A DNA stretch of 64,000 nucleotides from Corynebacterium curieae (lineage in GTDB: Bacteria; Actinomycetota; Actinomycetes; Mycobacteriales; Mycobacteriaceae). Position numbers and translations under genes: made by a program. The stretch is taken from assembly GCF_027570035.1 (NCBI RefSeq), contig NZ_JAKMUU010000004.1, positions 62,001 to 126,000 on the forward strand. Reading direction: 5' to 3'. Shown piece after piece: positions 52,755 to 60,750 of this stretch. Numbering within the stretch: position 1 is the stretch's first letter; every line of letters starts with the position of its first letter. The notes below the pieces were generated by a model. That model had not been told where the DNA came from. It was given only the letters and a program-made list of their open reading frames with translations, and did not search any database.

Positions 52755-53209
52755 TCTGCATCTAGTCGGTTACGGCAACTGGAACGGCGAGGGCTCGGCA
52801 ACGCTGATGAGGGTTGGGGCCTTTATCAAACACACTGCCCAGGTAGTCGCGGGCTGTGTCGATGAGACTCGACAGCACTCCGAATGGATGTCCGTGGTAT
52901 CAAGACCGCTGAACTATTCAAGTTGCGGGACAAAAAGAGTCTCGCAGTGACGCTTGGTCCCTGAGCAAGTTCGATCCTTCCACGATCTGCGCTGGAGACG
53001 CCGAGCGCTCGGGGCCCTTGACCTGCTAGGATACGTGCCGGGTGGGGCTCGCCCACAGCCCCCGTGCCCACCCGCACCGAGAAGGGACAGGTCACCGGGT
53101 ACGATCCCGATTCCACGGAAACGGATCGTAAACTCAAATGACGTGCCTGGCCCAAGGTGTGTCCGCTCGGCGTGTGGTTTAACCCTTATGAGACTTGCCG
53201 GTCACAGCC
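52755..53209. other. Junction region without an intact gene
   Basis: The 455 bases between the LysE remnant and the P-type ATPase have no supported gene. One minus-strand frame (about 52780-52890) reads HPFGVLSSLIDTARDYLGSV and on to a stop, protein-like but without a start. GAGACTC (52863) and GAGTCTC (52941) form a short inverted repeat, with GGGACAAAAAGAGTCTCGC resembling an element end. This could be insertion-sequence debris; no transposase motif was recognised. Confidence 0.4.
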
Positions 53210-55102
53210 TCAGCGCTTCGCTTGCGCAGCCCGCAGGCCGTTCAAGATCACGATCACTTCGGCGACCTCGTGAACCAACACGACGGCGGCCAGACCCAGC
53301 ACGCCGCTGATCGCCAGTGGCATCAACACGATGATGATGGCCAGAGACAGCACGATGTTCTGGTTGATGATCCTGCTTCCTCGGCGGGCGTGCTGCAGCG
53401 CCTTCGGGATTAGCCGGAGGTCGTGGCCGGTGAAAGCGACGTCAGCAGACTCGATCGCGGCGTCAGAGCCGGTCGCTCCCATCGCTATGCCCACCGTCGC
53501 ACCCGCCAGTGCCGGCGCGTCATTGATGCCGTCGCCGATCATCGCCGTCGGCGTCTTGGAGGAGAATTCAGCGACGATGCTTGCCTTGTCTTCAGGGCGC
53601 AGCTCGGCGCGCACGTCATCGATTCCGGCGATTCCAGCCAGCGCCCGGGCGGTGCGAGTGTTGTCGCCGGTGAGCATGCTTACTTCCACATCGTTGGCGT
53701 GCAGGGCCTGCACGGCTTCGGGCACCTCGGGCCGCAACTCGTCGCGGACCCCGATCGCCCCGGCGAGGGCGTCATCGACGGTGACCAGGACGCAGGTCTG
53801 GCCCTCGGACTCCATGCGCTCAACGTCCGCTTTCAGTGGCCCGGCGTCGATCCATCGGGGGCTGCCCACCAGCACCCGTCGGCCTCCGACGGTGCCGCCA
53901 ATGCCATGCCCAGCTTCCTCGCTGATGTCCGAGGCGGTGGGCGCTTCGGGCCCCGCTGCCGCGATCGCCGCGGCGAGGGGGTGTGTCGATTGCTGCTCAA
54001 CTGCCACCGCGAAGGAAAGCACCTGCGTCTGATCGAATCCGTCTGCCGGGACCACTCCGGTAACCTCAGGCTGGTTGCGGGTAAGGGTTCCGGTTTTGTC
54101 CACTGCCAGGTGACGGATGCTGCCGAGTCGCTCGAACGCCGCGCCGGACTTGATGACCACTCCGAACTGGCTGGCCGCGCCGATCGCGGCCACGACCGTC
54201 AGCGGCACGGAGATTGCCAGCGCGCACGGCGACGCTGCGACCAGGACTACCAGCGCACGGGTGATCCACGTCTCAGGGTCGCCCAGCAGCGAGCCGATAA
54301 CGCCGACCAGCACCGCCAGGATCATCACCCCGGGCACTAGGGGTTGGGCAATCCGGTCGGCGATCCGGGCGCGGTCACCCTTTTCCGCCTGCGCTTGCTC
54401 GACTAGGTCCACGAGTGTGGTCAGCGAGTTGTCCGTTCCAGCTGCGGTCGTCTCGACCTCCAGCACCCCGGCGGAGTTGATCGCTCCCGCAGGCACTTCG
54501 TCGCCGGGCGCAACCTCCTCCGGAATGGATTCTCCGGTGATCGCTGAGGTGTCAAGGCTGGAGCGCCCGGACCGAATGATGCCGTCCGTGGCGATCCGCT
54601 CCCCGGGGCGCACGAGCATTAGCTCGCCAACCTCGAGGTCCTTCGCTACGACCTCGGCCGCTGTGCCGTCGCGCAGCACCGTCGCGGTCTGCGGTACCAG
54701 CTTCAACAGTGCCCGCAGTCCGCCTTGGGCCCGATCCATCGCCTTGTCTTCCAGTGCCTCGGCGATCGAGTACAGGAATGCCAGCGCCGCGGCCTCTCCG
54801 ACGAATCCGAGGATCACCGCGCCGACCGCGCTGATCGTCATTAGCAAGCCAATGCCGAGCTTGCGCTTCGTGACAAGGTTCCGGATCGCTCCAGGCGCGA
54901 ACGTGTAAGCGCCCAACAGCAGGCCAACCCAATACAGTACCGTCGCGGGCATCTCCAAGTCGGACCAGTCCAGCGCCAGTCCTGTTATGAGGGCTACGCC
55001 GGAGAAGATCGGCAGCAGTAGCTCAGGGTCCTTCCACCATGGCCGATCGAGCTCGTCAATCTCCGTGACGGGCTCGTGTTCGCATCCACATGCTGAACTC
55101 AT
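53210..55102 (-). CDS. P1B-type heavy-metal-transporting ATPase
   Basis: A 630-residue metal efflux ATPase. TGES (actuator), SPCALAIS (transmembrane metal site), DKTGTLTRN with the phosphorylated Asp at about 335, TGDN and GDGINDAP are all intact. The SPC rather than CPC motif points to the P1B-4 group, but adjacent CmtR suggests Cd2+/Pb2+ or Zn2+ export. There is no N-terminal HMA domain, only a short CGCEHE metal-like motif. The ATG has GAAAGGA 8 bases upstream and overlaps the cmtR 3' end by 4 bases. Its content appears acquired as a unit with cmtR. Confidence 0.9.
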   Translation of the reverse strand: MSSACGCEHEPVTEIDELDRPWWKDPELLLPIFSGVALITGLALDWSDLEMPATVLYWVGLLLGAYTFAPGAIRNLVTKRKLGIGLLMTISAVGAVILGFVGEAAALAFLYSIAEALEDKAMDRAQGGLRALLKLVPQTATVLRDGTAAEVVAKDLEVGELMLVRPGERIATDGIIRSGRSSLDTSAITGESIPEEVAPGDEVPAGAINSAGVLEVETTAAGTDNSLTTLVDLVEQAQAEKGDRARIADRIAQPLVPGVMILAVLVGVIGSLLGDPETWITRALVVLVAASPCALAISVPLTVVAAIGAASQFGVVIKSGAAFERLGSIRHLAVDKTGTLTRNQPEVTGVVPADGFDQTQVLSFAVAVEQQSTHPLAAAIAAAGPEAPTASDISEEAGHGIGGTVGGRRVLVGSPRWIDAGPLKADVERMESEGQTCVLVTVDDALAGAIGVRDELRPEVPEAVQALHANDVEVSMLTGDNTRTARALAGIAGIDDVRAELRPEDKASIVAEFSSKTPTAMIGDGINDAPALAGATVGIAMGATGSDAAIESADVAFTGHDLRLIPKALQHARRGSRIINQNIVLSLAIIIVLMPLAISGVLGLAAVVLVHEVAEVIVILNGLRAAQAKR

Positions 55103-55458
55103 GCGTCCGTTCCTTTCTCGCCGCAGTCGGGCACCGAGCACTCAGTGTCGATGCAAGGGGCATTCTCGTCGACGGCCAGCGTCGCGTGGACCAGCGCTTC
55201 GAGCGCTGCCGCGAGGTGGGGATCGGCGATTTCGTAGCGGGTCTTGCGGCCCTCCGGCTCAGCGACGACAATGCCACAATCGCGCAGGCAGGACAGGTGG
55301 TTCGAGACGTTCGAGCGGGTCAGATCCAAGCTTTGCGAGAGCACGGCCGGGTAGCTCGGACCGTCTAGTAGGGTCATCAGGATTCGGGAGCGCGTCGGAT
55401 CAGCCATGGCCCGGCCGAGCCGGTTCATGACGTCGAGGCGCGAAGTAATAGTCAGCAT
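55099..55458 (-). CDS. cmtR: CmtR-like ArsR/SmtB-family metal sensor repressor
   Basis: A 119-residue winged-helix repressor. The helix-turn-helix segment LTRSNVSNHLSCLRDCGIVV is nearly the same as in mycobacterial CmtR. The three cysteines that bind Cd2+ or Pb2+ there (57, 61 and 102) are at exactly Cys57, Cys61 and Cys102 here. Metal binding releases it from DNA and turns on the downstream ATPase. TATAGT lies 7 bases before the ATG and overlaps a small palindrome, fitting autorepression. Two further cysteines (106 and 112) in the tail could add metal ligands. Confidence 0.9.
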   Translation of the reverse strand: MLTITSRLDVMNRLGRAMADPTRSRILMTLLDGPSYPAVLSQSLDLTRSNVSNHLSCLRDCGIVVAEPEGRKTRYEIADPHLAAALEALVHATLAVDENAPCIDTECSVPDCGEKGTDA

Positions 55459-55490
55459 GTACTGAACTATACAGTATTCGATGAACTATT
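55459..55490 (-). promoter_or_regulatory. cmtR promoter and probable CmtR operator
   Basis: On the minus strand TATAGT (55466-55471) is 7 bases before the cmtR ATG. It is overlapped by the palindrome ATACTGTAT (55469-55477). ATAGTTCA occurs twice, 19 bases apart (55463-55470 and 55482-55489), flanking the box. Confidence 0.6.
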
Positions 55491-56036
55491 TAAAATGGGC
55501 TGAACTAACAGTCACGCGAAGGTCCTGCGACCTGCAAGAATTAGTCGATGGGATAGCCGATGACTGGTCCTTCACGGTTCGGCTGCCAACTCAATGCGGG
55601 GGCGATATGGGCGGCGAAATTCTCCAGAATCTTCACGTGGATGTCCACACCCACCCCTGTGGGGATGGTGATGAACAGGGTGTCGGCGGACATGACGGCG
55701 GCGTGGGTGCGGCCAGCGACACTGACACCAGGTTCTCCATCAAGGGCTAGACACTCACGGACATTGCGTACGGGTCGAACCACACGTAGCGAAGCTTTCT
55801 AATAGCCAAATGACTAACTCTTTTCGCTGGTATCCGGGAATGATACTTCCTTGAAGTCGGCGGCCTTGGCTACCCCGCGTACGAAGTACTGGAACTGCTG
55901 CTTGGAAACCACTTTGGTCTACGAAGCCATAGCCTTCAAGCTACATCGCAGGAAAATTCCATTTCACGGTCGGTATGGGCCTTTTGCAGTTGGTTAATTC
56001 GAAATTTGTTCACCGTCTCCTTAGCCACCCACACGC
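55491..56036 (-). other. Gene-fragment region beyond cmtR
   Basis: No intact gene is supported. A minus-strand frame at 55541-55783 is protein-like (ALDGEPGVSVAGRTHAAVMS, then LFITIPTGVGVDIHVKILEN) but has no convincing start and no family I recognise. At 55814-56013 a short frame from GTG 56013, with AAGGAG upstream, reads NKFRINQLQKAHTDREMEFS. It then needs a frame change near 55940 and passes one TAG before reading VVSKQQFQYFVRGVAKAADF and PDTSEKS. That looks like one decayed small gene of about 70 codons. Confidence 0.4.
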
Positions 56037-56165
56037 TTAACACGGTGTTTGGTCATCTTCGCGCGAGGCGAGTAGCTCCTTTAAGTGCGAATCGATGTCA
56101 TCGAGCTTTTTAATAACGGCAACGGCGAAAACGATACTAATGACTAAAGCGATAATGCTGAGCAT
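56037..56165 (-). CDS. Small single-helix membrane protein (42 aa)
   Basis: A 42-residue protein starting MLSIIALVISIVFAVAVI, one hydrophobic helix, followed by a charged amphipathic helix KKLDDIDSHLKELLASREDD. AAAGGAAGG ends 5 bases before the ATG, one of the best ribosome sites in the window, which supports a real gene despite its size. Function unknown. The decayed small gene follows 24 bases downstream, suggesting a former two-gene unit. Confidence 0.55.
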   Translation of the reverse strand: MLSIIALVISIVFAVAVIKKLDDIDSHLKELLASREDDQTPC

Positions 56166-56282
56166 CAATGCCTTCCTTTACTCTGGTACCCCATTTCATT
56201 GGACCTGGTTCCTTGCGAGGCGATTAAATCATGGTTCTGGTCAGGCGGAGGGGTGCGCGGTGGGGACAAGGAGACGTCGGCA

Positions 56283-56323
56283 AGCAAAAGCGCCGCGCCC
56301 CCAGGGAAGGGAAACGCGGCGCT
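56283..56323 (-). terminator. Rho-independent terminator of betA
   Basis: AGCGCCGCG (56289-56297) and CGCGGCGCT (56315-56323) form a perfect 9-bp stem, followed on the minus strand by TTTTGCTTG. Confidence 0.8.
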
Positions 56324-56346
56324 AGAGCAATCCGGCGGGAGGGTGC

Positions 56347-58122
56347 TTAGTGGTCGGCGCCCTGGATGGAGTGCTTGTGATCACGGACTGCTTCGCCCTC
56401 AGCGTAGAGCGGCATATCCTGCTTAGCCTTGTACCACTCAGCGCGGTTTGGCTCCAGCGGGGTACGGCCGGCGATGAGGTCAGCGGCCTTCTCGCCCACC
56501 ATCATGGTTGGGGCGTAGATATTGCCGTTGGTCACGGACGGGAAGACGGAGGCATCCGCAATGTAGAGGCCTTCGACGCCCCATACACCCATGGTGTCTG
56601 GGTTAACCACGGCCATAGGATCGGACTCCGCGCCCATCTTGGCGGTGCAGGATGGGTGCAGCGCGGTCTCGCCGTCGTTGCGGACCCACTCCAGGATCTC
56701 CTCGTCGGTCTGGACATCCGGGCCGGGGCTGAACTCGCGGGCACCTACCTCTTCCATAGCCTTGGTATCCAGCAGGGAGCGGGCAACGCGTACGGCCTCA
56801 ACCCACTCGCGGCGGTCCTGGTCGGTCTTCAGGTAGTTGAAGAGGATGGACGGCTTGTCGTGGATATCGGCGCTCTTGATGTGAACGTGGCCCTTGGTAT
56901 CGGAGAACATCGGGCCCACGTGCCACTGGAAGCCGTGCTTGACGTCCGCCTTCTGGCCGTCGTAACGCACGGCCATCGGCAAGAAGTGGAACATGAGGTT
57001 CGGGTAGTCCTCGTTCTCATTGGAGCGCACGAAGCCGCCACCTTCAAAGTGGGAGGTAGCAACTGGACCCTTGTGGGTCAGCAGCCACTGCAGACCCATG
57101 AACGGCCAGCGCCACTTATCCAGGTAAGGCTGGGAGGAAGCGGTGGACTTGGTGGTCTCATACTGGATGTAGACCTCGAGGTGGTCCTGCAGGTTCTCGC
57201 CCACACCCGGCAGGTGCTTGACGACGTCGATGCCGTGCTTCTCCAGAATCTCACGGTCACCAATGCCGGAGATTTCCAACAGCTGCGGGGTGTTAATGGC
57301 ACCGGCGGACAGCACGATCTTTTCGGCATAAACGCGGTGAACGCCGCCCTGCCACTCGTACTCGACGCCGACGGCCTTCTGGCCCTCGAAGAGGATCTTG
57401 GTGGTAAATGCGCGGGTGCGGATCTCGAGGTTCTCGCGATCCATATTGGGGTAGAGGTAGGCACGGGCAGCGGACCAACGCTTGCCGTTCTTAATATTGC
57501 GGTCGAACGGAGCGAAGCCCTCCTGGCGGTAACCATTGACGTCATTGGTCAGGTTGTAGCCAGCTTCCTGCACGGACTTAAACAGGGCTTGGAAGAGCTC
57601 GGAGGTAGCCGGACCGCGGGAGAGGTAGAGCGGGCCATCGTGGCCACGGCGCGGATCGTTCGGCTCGGCCGCAGCGGCGGTTTCCATGCGGTTGAAGTAC
57701 GGCAGGCAGTGAGCGAAGTCCCAGTTCTCCATGCCCGGGTTCTGGCCCCACTTCTCATAGTCCATCGGGTTACCGCGCTGGTAGATCATGCCGTTAATGG
57801 AAGAAGATCCGCCGAGAACCTTGCCGCGGGCATGGTAGACGCGGCGGCCGTTCATCTCCGGCTCCGGATCGGACTCGTACATCCAGTCATAGTTCTTTGC
57901 ACCGATTGGGAAAGAGAAACCGGATGGCATGTGAATGAACAGATCCCACAGGGAATCCGGGCGGCCAGCCTCAAGGACCAGCACGCGGGTGTTCTTGTCT
58001 TCGGTCAGGCGTGCGGCGATGACGGAGCCTGCGGAGCCACCGCCAACGACGACTACGTCGCTTACTTCATCGGTGACCTTTTTAGCGGAACGCTTCTTGG
58101 TCAGCTTGTCCATAAAACCCAT
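56347..58122 (-). CDS. betA: Choline dehydrogenase
   Basis: A 591-residue GMC flavoprotein that oxidises choline to betaine aldehyde. [20 protein letters not shown] is the FAD loop, [21 protein letters not shown] is GMC signature 1, [16 protein letters not shown] signature 2, and HPSCTAKMG and [19 protein letters not shown] carry the catalytic histidine/asparagine region. The 20-residue N-terminal extension is basic. ATG 58122 has GAAGGGG upstream and is preferred to ATG 58113. Codon bias is strong. A perfect GlxR-type site lies 15 bases upstream of the start. It is divergent from betT. Confidence 0.93.
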   Translation of the reverse strand: MGFMDKLTKKRSAKKVTDEVSDVVVVGGGSAGSVIAARLTEDKNTRVLVLEAGRPDSLWDLFIHMPSGFSFPIGAKNYDWMYESDPEPEMNGRRVYHARGKVLGGSSSINGMIYQRGNPMDYEKWGQNPGMENWDFAHCLPYFNRMETAAAAEPNDPRRGHDGPLYLSRGPATSELFQALFKSVQEAGYNLTNDVNGYRQEGFAPFDRNIKNGKRWSAARAYLYPNMDRENLEIRTRAFTTKILFEGQKAVGVEYEWQGGVHRVYAEKIVLSAGAINTPQLLEISGIGDREILEKHGIDVVKHLPGVGENLQDHLEVYIQYETTKSTASSQPYLDKWRWPFMGLQWLLTHKGPVATSHFEGGGFVRSNENEDYPNLMFHFLPMAVRYDGQKADVKHGFQWHVGPMFSDTKGHVHIKSADIHDKPSILFNYLKTDQDRREWVEAVRVARSLLDTKAMEEVGAREFSPGPDVQTDEEILEWVRNDGETALHPSCTAKMGAESDPMAVVNPDTMGVWGVEGLYIADASVFPSVTNGNIYAPTMMVGEKAADLIAGRTPLEPNRAEWYKAKQDMPLYAEGEAVRDHKHSIQGADH

Positions 58123-58455
58123 AAATCCCCTTCTTTCTGTGAAATATTTCACACGTCAAGATTGCCCCACCGGAAGTGAAAATATTGTAATTTATACAAA
58201 ACTCTGCATTTATTCACATCGCCTTATGTGCGGGCACTATCTCCAGAGTACACACCCCTCTAGAAGTTTGCCCATCTTAATGTATATTTACCTTGTCCGG
58301 ATGGATGTCTCTGGAGATGAAATCCGAAGTCTTTGCGCATAGTTCGCCCTAATATGATTCATTTCACTCACCTATCTCTCCCTGCGATCTTGTGAGACTT
58401 TTGGGGCACTCGTGCGAAAGATTCGGCCCAAACCAATCAACAATAGGAGAAGTAG
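58123..58455. promoter_or_regulatory. Divergent betA/betT control region
   Basis: The 333 bases between the two start codons are AT-rich. They contain the GlxR-type palindrome at 58138-58153 and a second inverted repeat, TTGTA-N5-TACAA, at 58185-58199 that could be a choline-responsive operator or part of the betA promoter. AGGAG precedes the betT ATG by 7 bases. Confidence 0.6.
58138..58153. promoter_or_regulatory. GlxR (CRP/cAMP-type) binding site
   Basis: TGTGAAATATTTCACA is a perfect 16-bp palindrome and matches the corynebacterial GlxR consensus TGTGANNTANNTCACA at every fixed base. It lies in the probable leader of betA, 16-31 bases before its ATG, a position that suits repression. Confidence 0.85.
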
Positions 58456-60705
58456 ATGGCTAACTTTGACCCTCACGATCCTGAGGAGTCTCACACTTCC
58501 AATAAAGACCCCCAACAAGGGGGTAAAAACACCTCTCTCGCAACCCCATCTGGAGAGCCCAAGAAGCGCAGCCCGCGCTACCAAGTTCGCGCCCTCGTCG
58601 GTAGCTACAAGGCTGAAACCGGCGATGCCGTAGGCGCGGATCAGGTCCCTGCTCCCAAGACCAACTGGCCGGTATTTATCATCTCCGGCGTCCTCATTAT
58701 TGCCATGGCGCTCTATGCCGGACTCGGCCGCGATTCCGCGGCAGAGACCCTCGCCAGCGTCACCGGATGGATCGGCACCAACCTCGGCTGGTTCTACGTT
58801 CTTACCGCCACCATCGCCGTGGTCTTCGTCCTCTCTATTGCCTTCTCCAATGCCGGCAATATTCGACTCGGACCGGACCATTCGCGGCCGAAATTCAATA
58901 CTTTCTCCTGGGCATCCATGCTCTTTGCCGCCGGCATCGGCGTGGACCTCATGTTCTTCGCCGTGGCCGAGCCGGTCACCATGTATATGCAGCCACCGGT
59001 CGGTGACGGCGAGACCATGGAAGCCGCCAAGGAAGCCGTAGTCTATGCCATGTTCCACTATGGCCTGACCGGCTGGGCTCTTTATGCTCTGATGGGCATG
59101 GCCTTCGGTTATTTTGCCTACCGCCTCAATATGCCGCTAGCTATCCGCTCCGCGCTCTACCCGCTCATCGGCAAGCGCGTGCACGGCCCCATCGGCTCCG
59201 CGGTGGACATCGCTGCCATGCTGGGCACCGTCTTTGGTGTGACCGCCTCCCTGGGTATCGGTGTGGTGCAGCTGTCCTATGGCTTCCACCTCATCTTCGG
59301 CATTGAGCAGGGCTTCGGTCTGCAGGCCGCGCTCATCATCATCGCCATCACTATTGCCACCCTCTCGGCCGTATCCGGCGTGGATAAGGGTATTCGCTTC
59401 CTCTCCGAGCTGAACGTCTACCTGGCCATTGCGCTGATGATCTACGTCGTGGTCTTTGGCAAGACCGCCTACCTCTTCGATGCCATCGTGACCAATATCG
59501 GTGACTATGTCTCGAAGTTCCCATCTTGGACCATGGAAACCTTCGCCTTTGCCGATGACCAAGCCCACGTGGATACCTGGATGCAGTCTTGGACCCTCTT
59601 CTTCTGGGCTTGGTGGATTGCCTGGGCTACCTTCGTCGGCCTCTTCCTGGCCCGCATCTCCCGCGGCCGCACCTTGCGCCAGTTCATCTTTGGCACCCTG
59701 ACCTTCCCGTTCCTGTTCATCTTGATGTGGATGTCCTTCTTCGGTAATACCGCCCTGGACATGGTCCGCTCCGGTGACTACCCAGAATTCGCCGAAAACG
59801 CGATCAACGTGCCGGAACAGGGCTTCTATGACATGCTGCACGAGTTCCCAGGCTCCGGCATCGTCATCTTCTTGACCACCTTCATCGGCCTGCTGCTCTA
59901 CATCACCTCGGCCGACTCCGGCGCGCTGGTGATGTCCAACTTCACCTCTCGCATTACCGATAATCGCCAGGATGGCGCGCGCTGGCTGCGCATCTTCTGG
60001 TCCATCACCGTGGGCGCGCTGACCCTGGCGCTGCTGCAGATCGACGGCATCGCCACCGTGCAGTCCGCGACCGTTGTGATGGGCCTGCCCTTCGCGTTCG
60101 TGGTCTACCTCATCATGTTCTCCCTGTGGAAGTCCCTACGCCTAGAAAACGTCCAGCGTGAGGCCCGCACCACCGCTATGCACGGCGTGATTTCTTCCCG
60201 TACCGAGCGCGAGCCTGCGGATTCCAACCTCTGGAAGAATCGCCTGGACCGCGCCAATACCTTCCCTTCCAAGCAGAAGATGGATACTTACCTGCGCGAT
60301 ACCGCCACCTACGCTTTGGAGCAGGTTGCTACCCATATGCGTACCCGCGGCTACGACGCCATCTTGCTCACCAGCGAGCTTCCCGACGTCGAACTGCCCC
60401 AGCTCGACCTAGAAGTAAAGCTGCACAATGAGCGCATGTTCCGCTACCAGCTCTTCCCGGTAGCGGCCGAGCGCCCCGACTTCAGCGCGGGCGAAGGCAA
60501 CGAGTACTACCGCTTCGAGGTCTACGATATGACCGGTTCGCTGGGCTATGACGTCTACGGCTATTCCGAGAACCAAATCATCAATAACGTGCTGGATCTC
60601 TACGAGCGCCACTTGGCCTTCCTCTACATGCAGCAGACCCAGCCGGGCGATTCCGATGTCTCCGATGGCGCCGAGCCCGAGCGCACTTGGCGCGAAGATA
60701 GCTAA
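58456..60705 (+). CDS. betT: BCCT-family choline transporter BetT
   Basis: A 749-residue betaine/choline/carnitine transporter with twelve helices (about 70-575). The family motifs MLFAAGIGVDLMFFAVAEP and WTLFFWAWWIAWATFVGLFLARISRGR are present. A 70-residue N-terminal and a 170-residue C-terminal cytoplasmic extension match BetT rather than the short BetP type, and such tails tune transport to osmotic stress. Position between betA and betB makes choline the probable substrate. AGGAG precedes the ATG. betB follows after 45 bases. Confidence 0.9.
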   Translation: MANFDPHDPEESHTSNKDPQQGGKNTSLATPSGEPKKRSPRYQVRALVGSYKAETGDAVGADQVPAPKTNWPVFIISGVLIIAMALYAGLGRDSAAETLASVTGWIGTNLGWFYVLTATIAVVFVLSIAFSNAGNIRLGPDHSRPKFNTFSWASMLFAAGIGVDLMFFAVAEPVTMYMQPPVGDGETMEAAKEAVVYAMFHYGLTGWALYALMGMAFGYFAYRLNMPLAIRSALYPLIGKRVHGPIGSAVDIAAMLGTVFGVTASLGIGVVQLSYGFHLIFGIEQGFGLQAALIIIAITIATLSAVSGVDKGIRFLSELNVYLAIALMIYVVVFGKTAYLFDAIVTNIGDYVSKFPSWTMETFAFADDQAHVDTWMQSWTLFFWAWWIAWATFVGLFLARISRGRTLRQFIFGTLTFPFLFILMWMSFFGNTALDMVRSGDYPEFAENAINVPEQGFYDMLHEFPGSGIVIFLTTFIGLLLYITSADSGALVMSNFTSRITDNRQDGARWLRIFWSITVGALTLALLQIDGIATVQSATVVMGLPFAFVVYLIMFSLWKSLRLENVQREARTTAMHGVISSRTEREPADSNLWKNRLDRANTFPSKQKMDTYLRDTATYALEQVATHMRTRGYDAILLTSELPDVELPQLDLEVKLHNERMFRYQLFPVAAERPDFSAGEGNEYYRFEVYDMTGSLGYDVYGYSENQIINNVLDLYERHLAFLYMQQTQPGDSDVSDGAEPERTWREDS

Positions 60706-60750
60706 GCTGGCCATTACAACTACCTCTATGAGAGAAAGGTTGCTTTTCAC

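Noticed and set aside
52826..53155. A 109-codon minus-strand frame in the junction region
   Set aside because: The peptide has no recognisable motif or ribosome site and overlaps a different protein-like frame; the region is better described as debris.
56350..58179. A 609-codon open frame on the plus strand opposite betA
   Set aside because: It is the mirror of a high-GC, codon-biased gene. It has no ribosome site and its composition (Val, Leu, Gly, Asp rich) is that of antisense translation. The betA strand has full family motifs.
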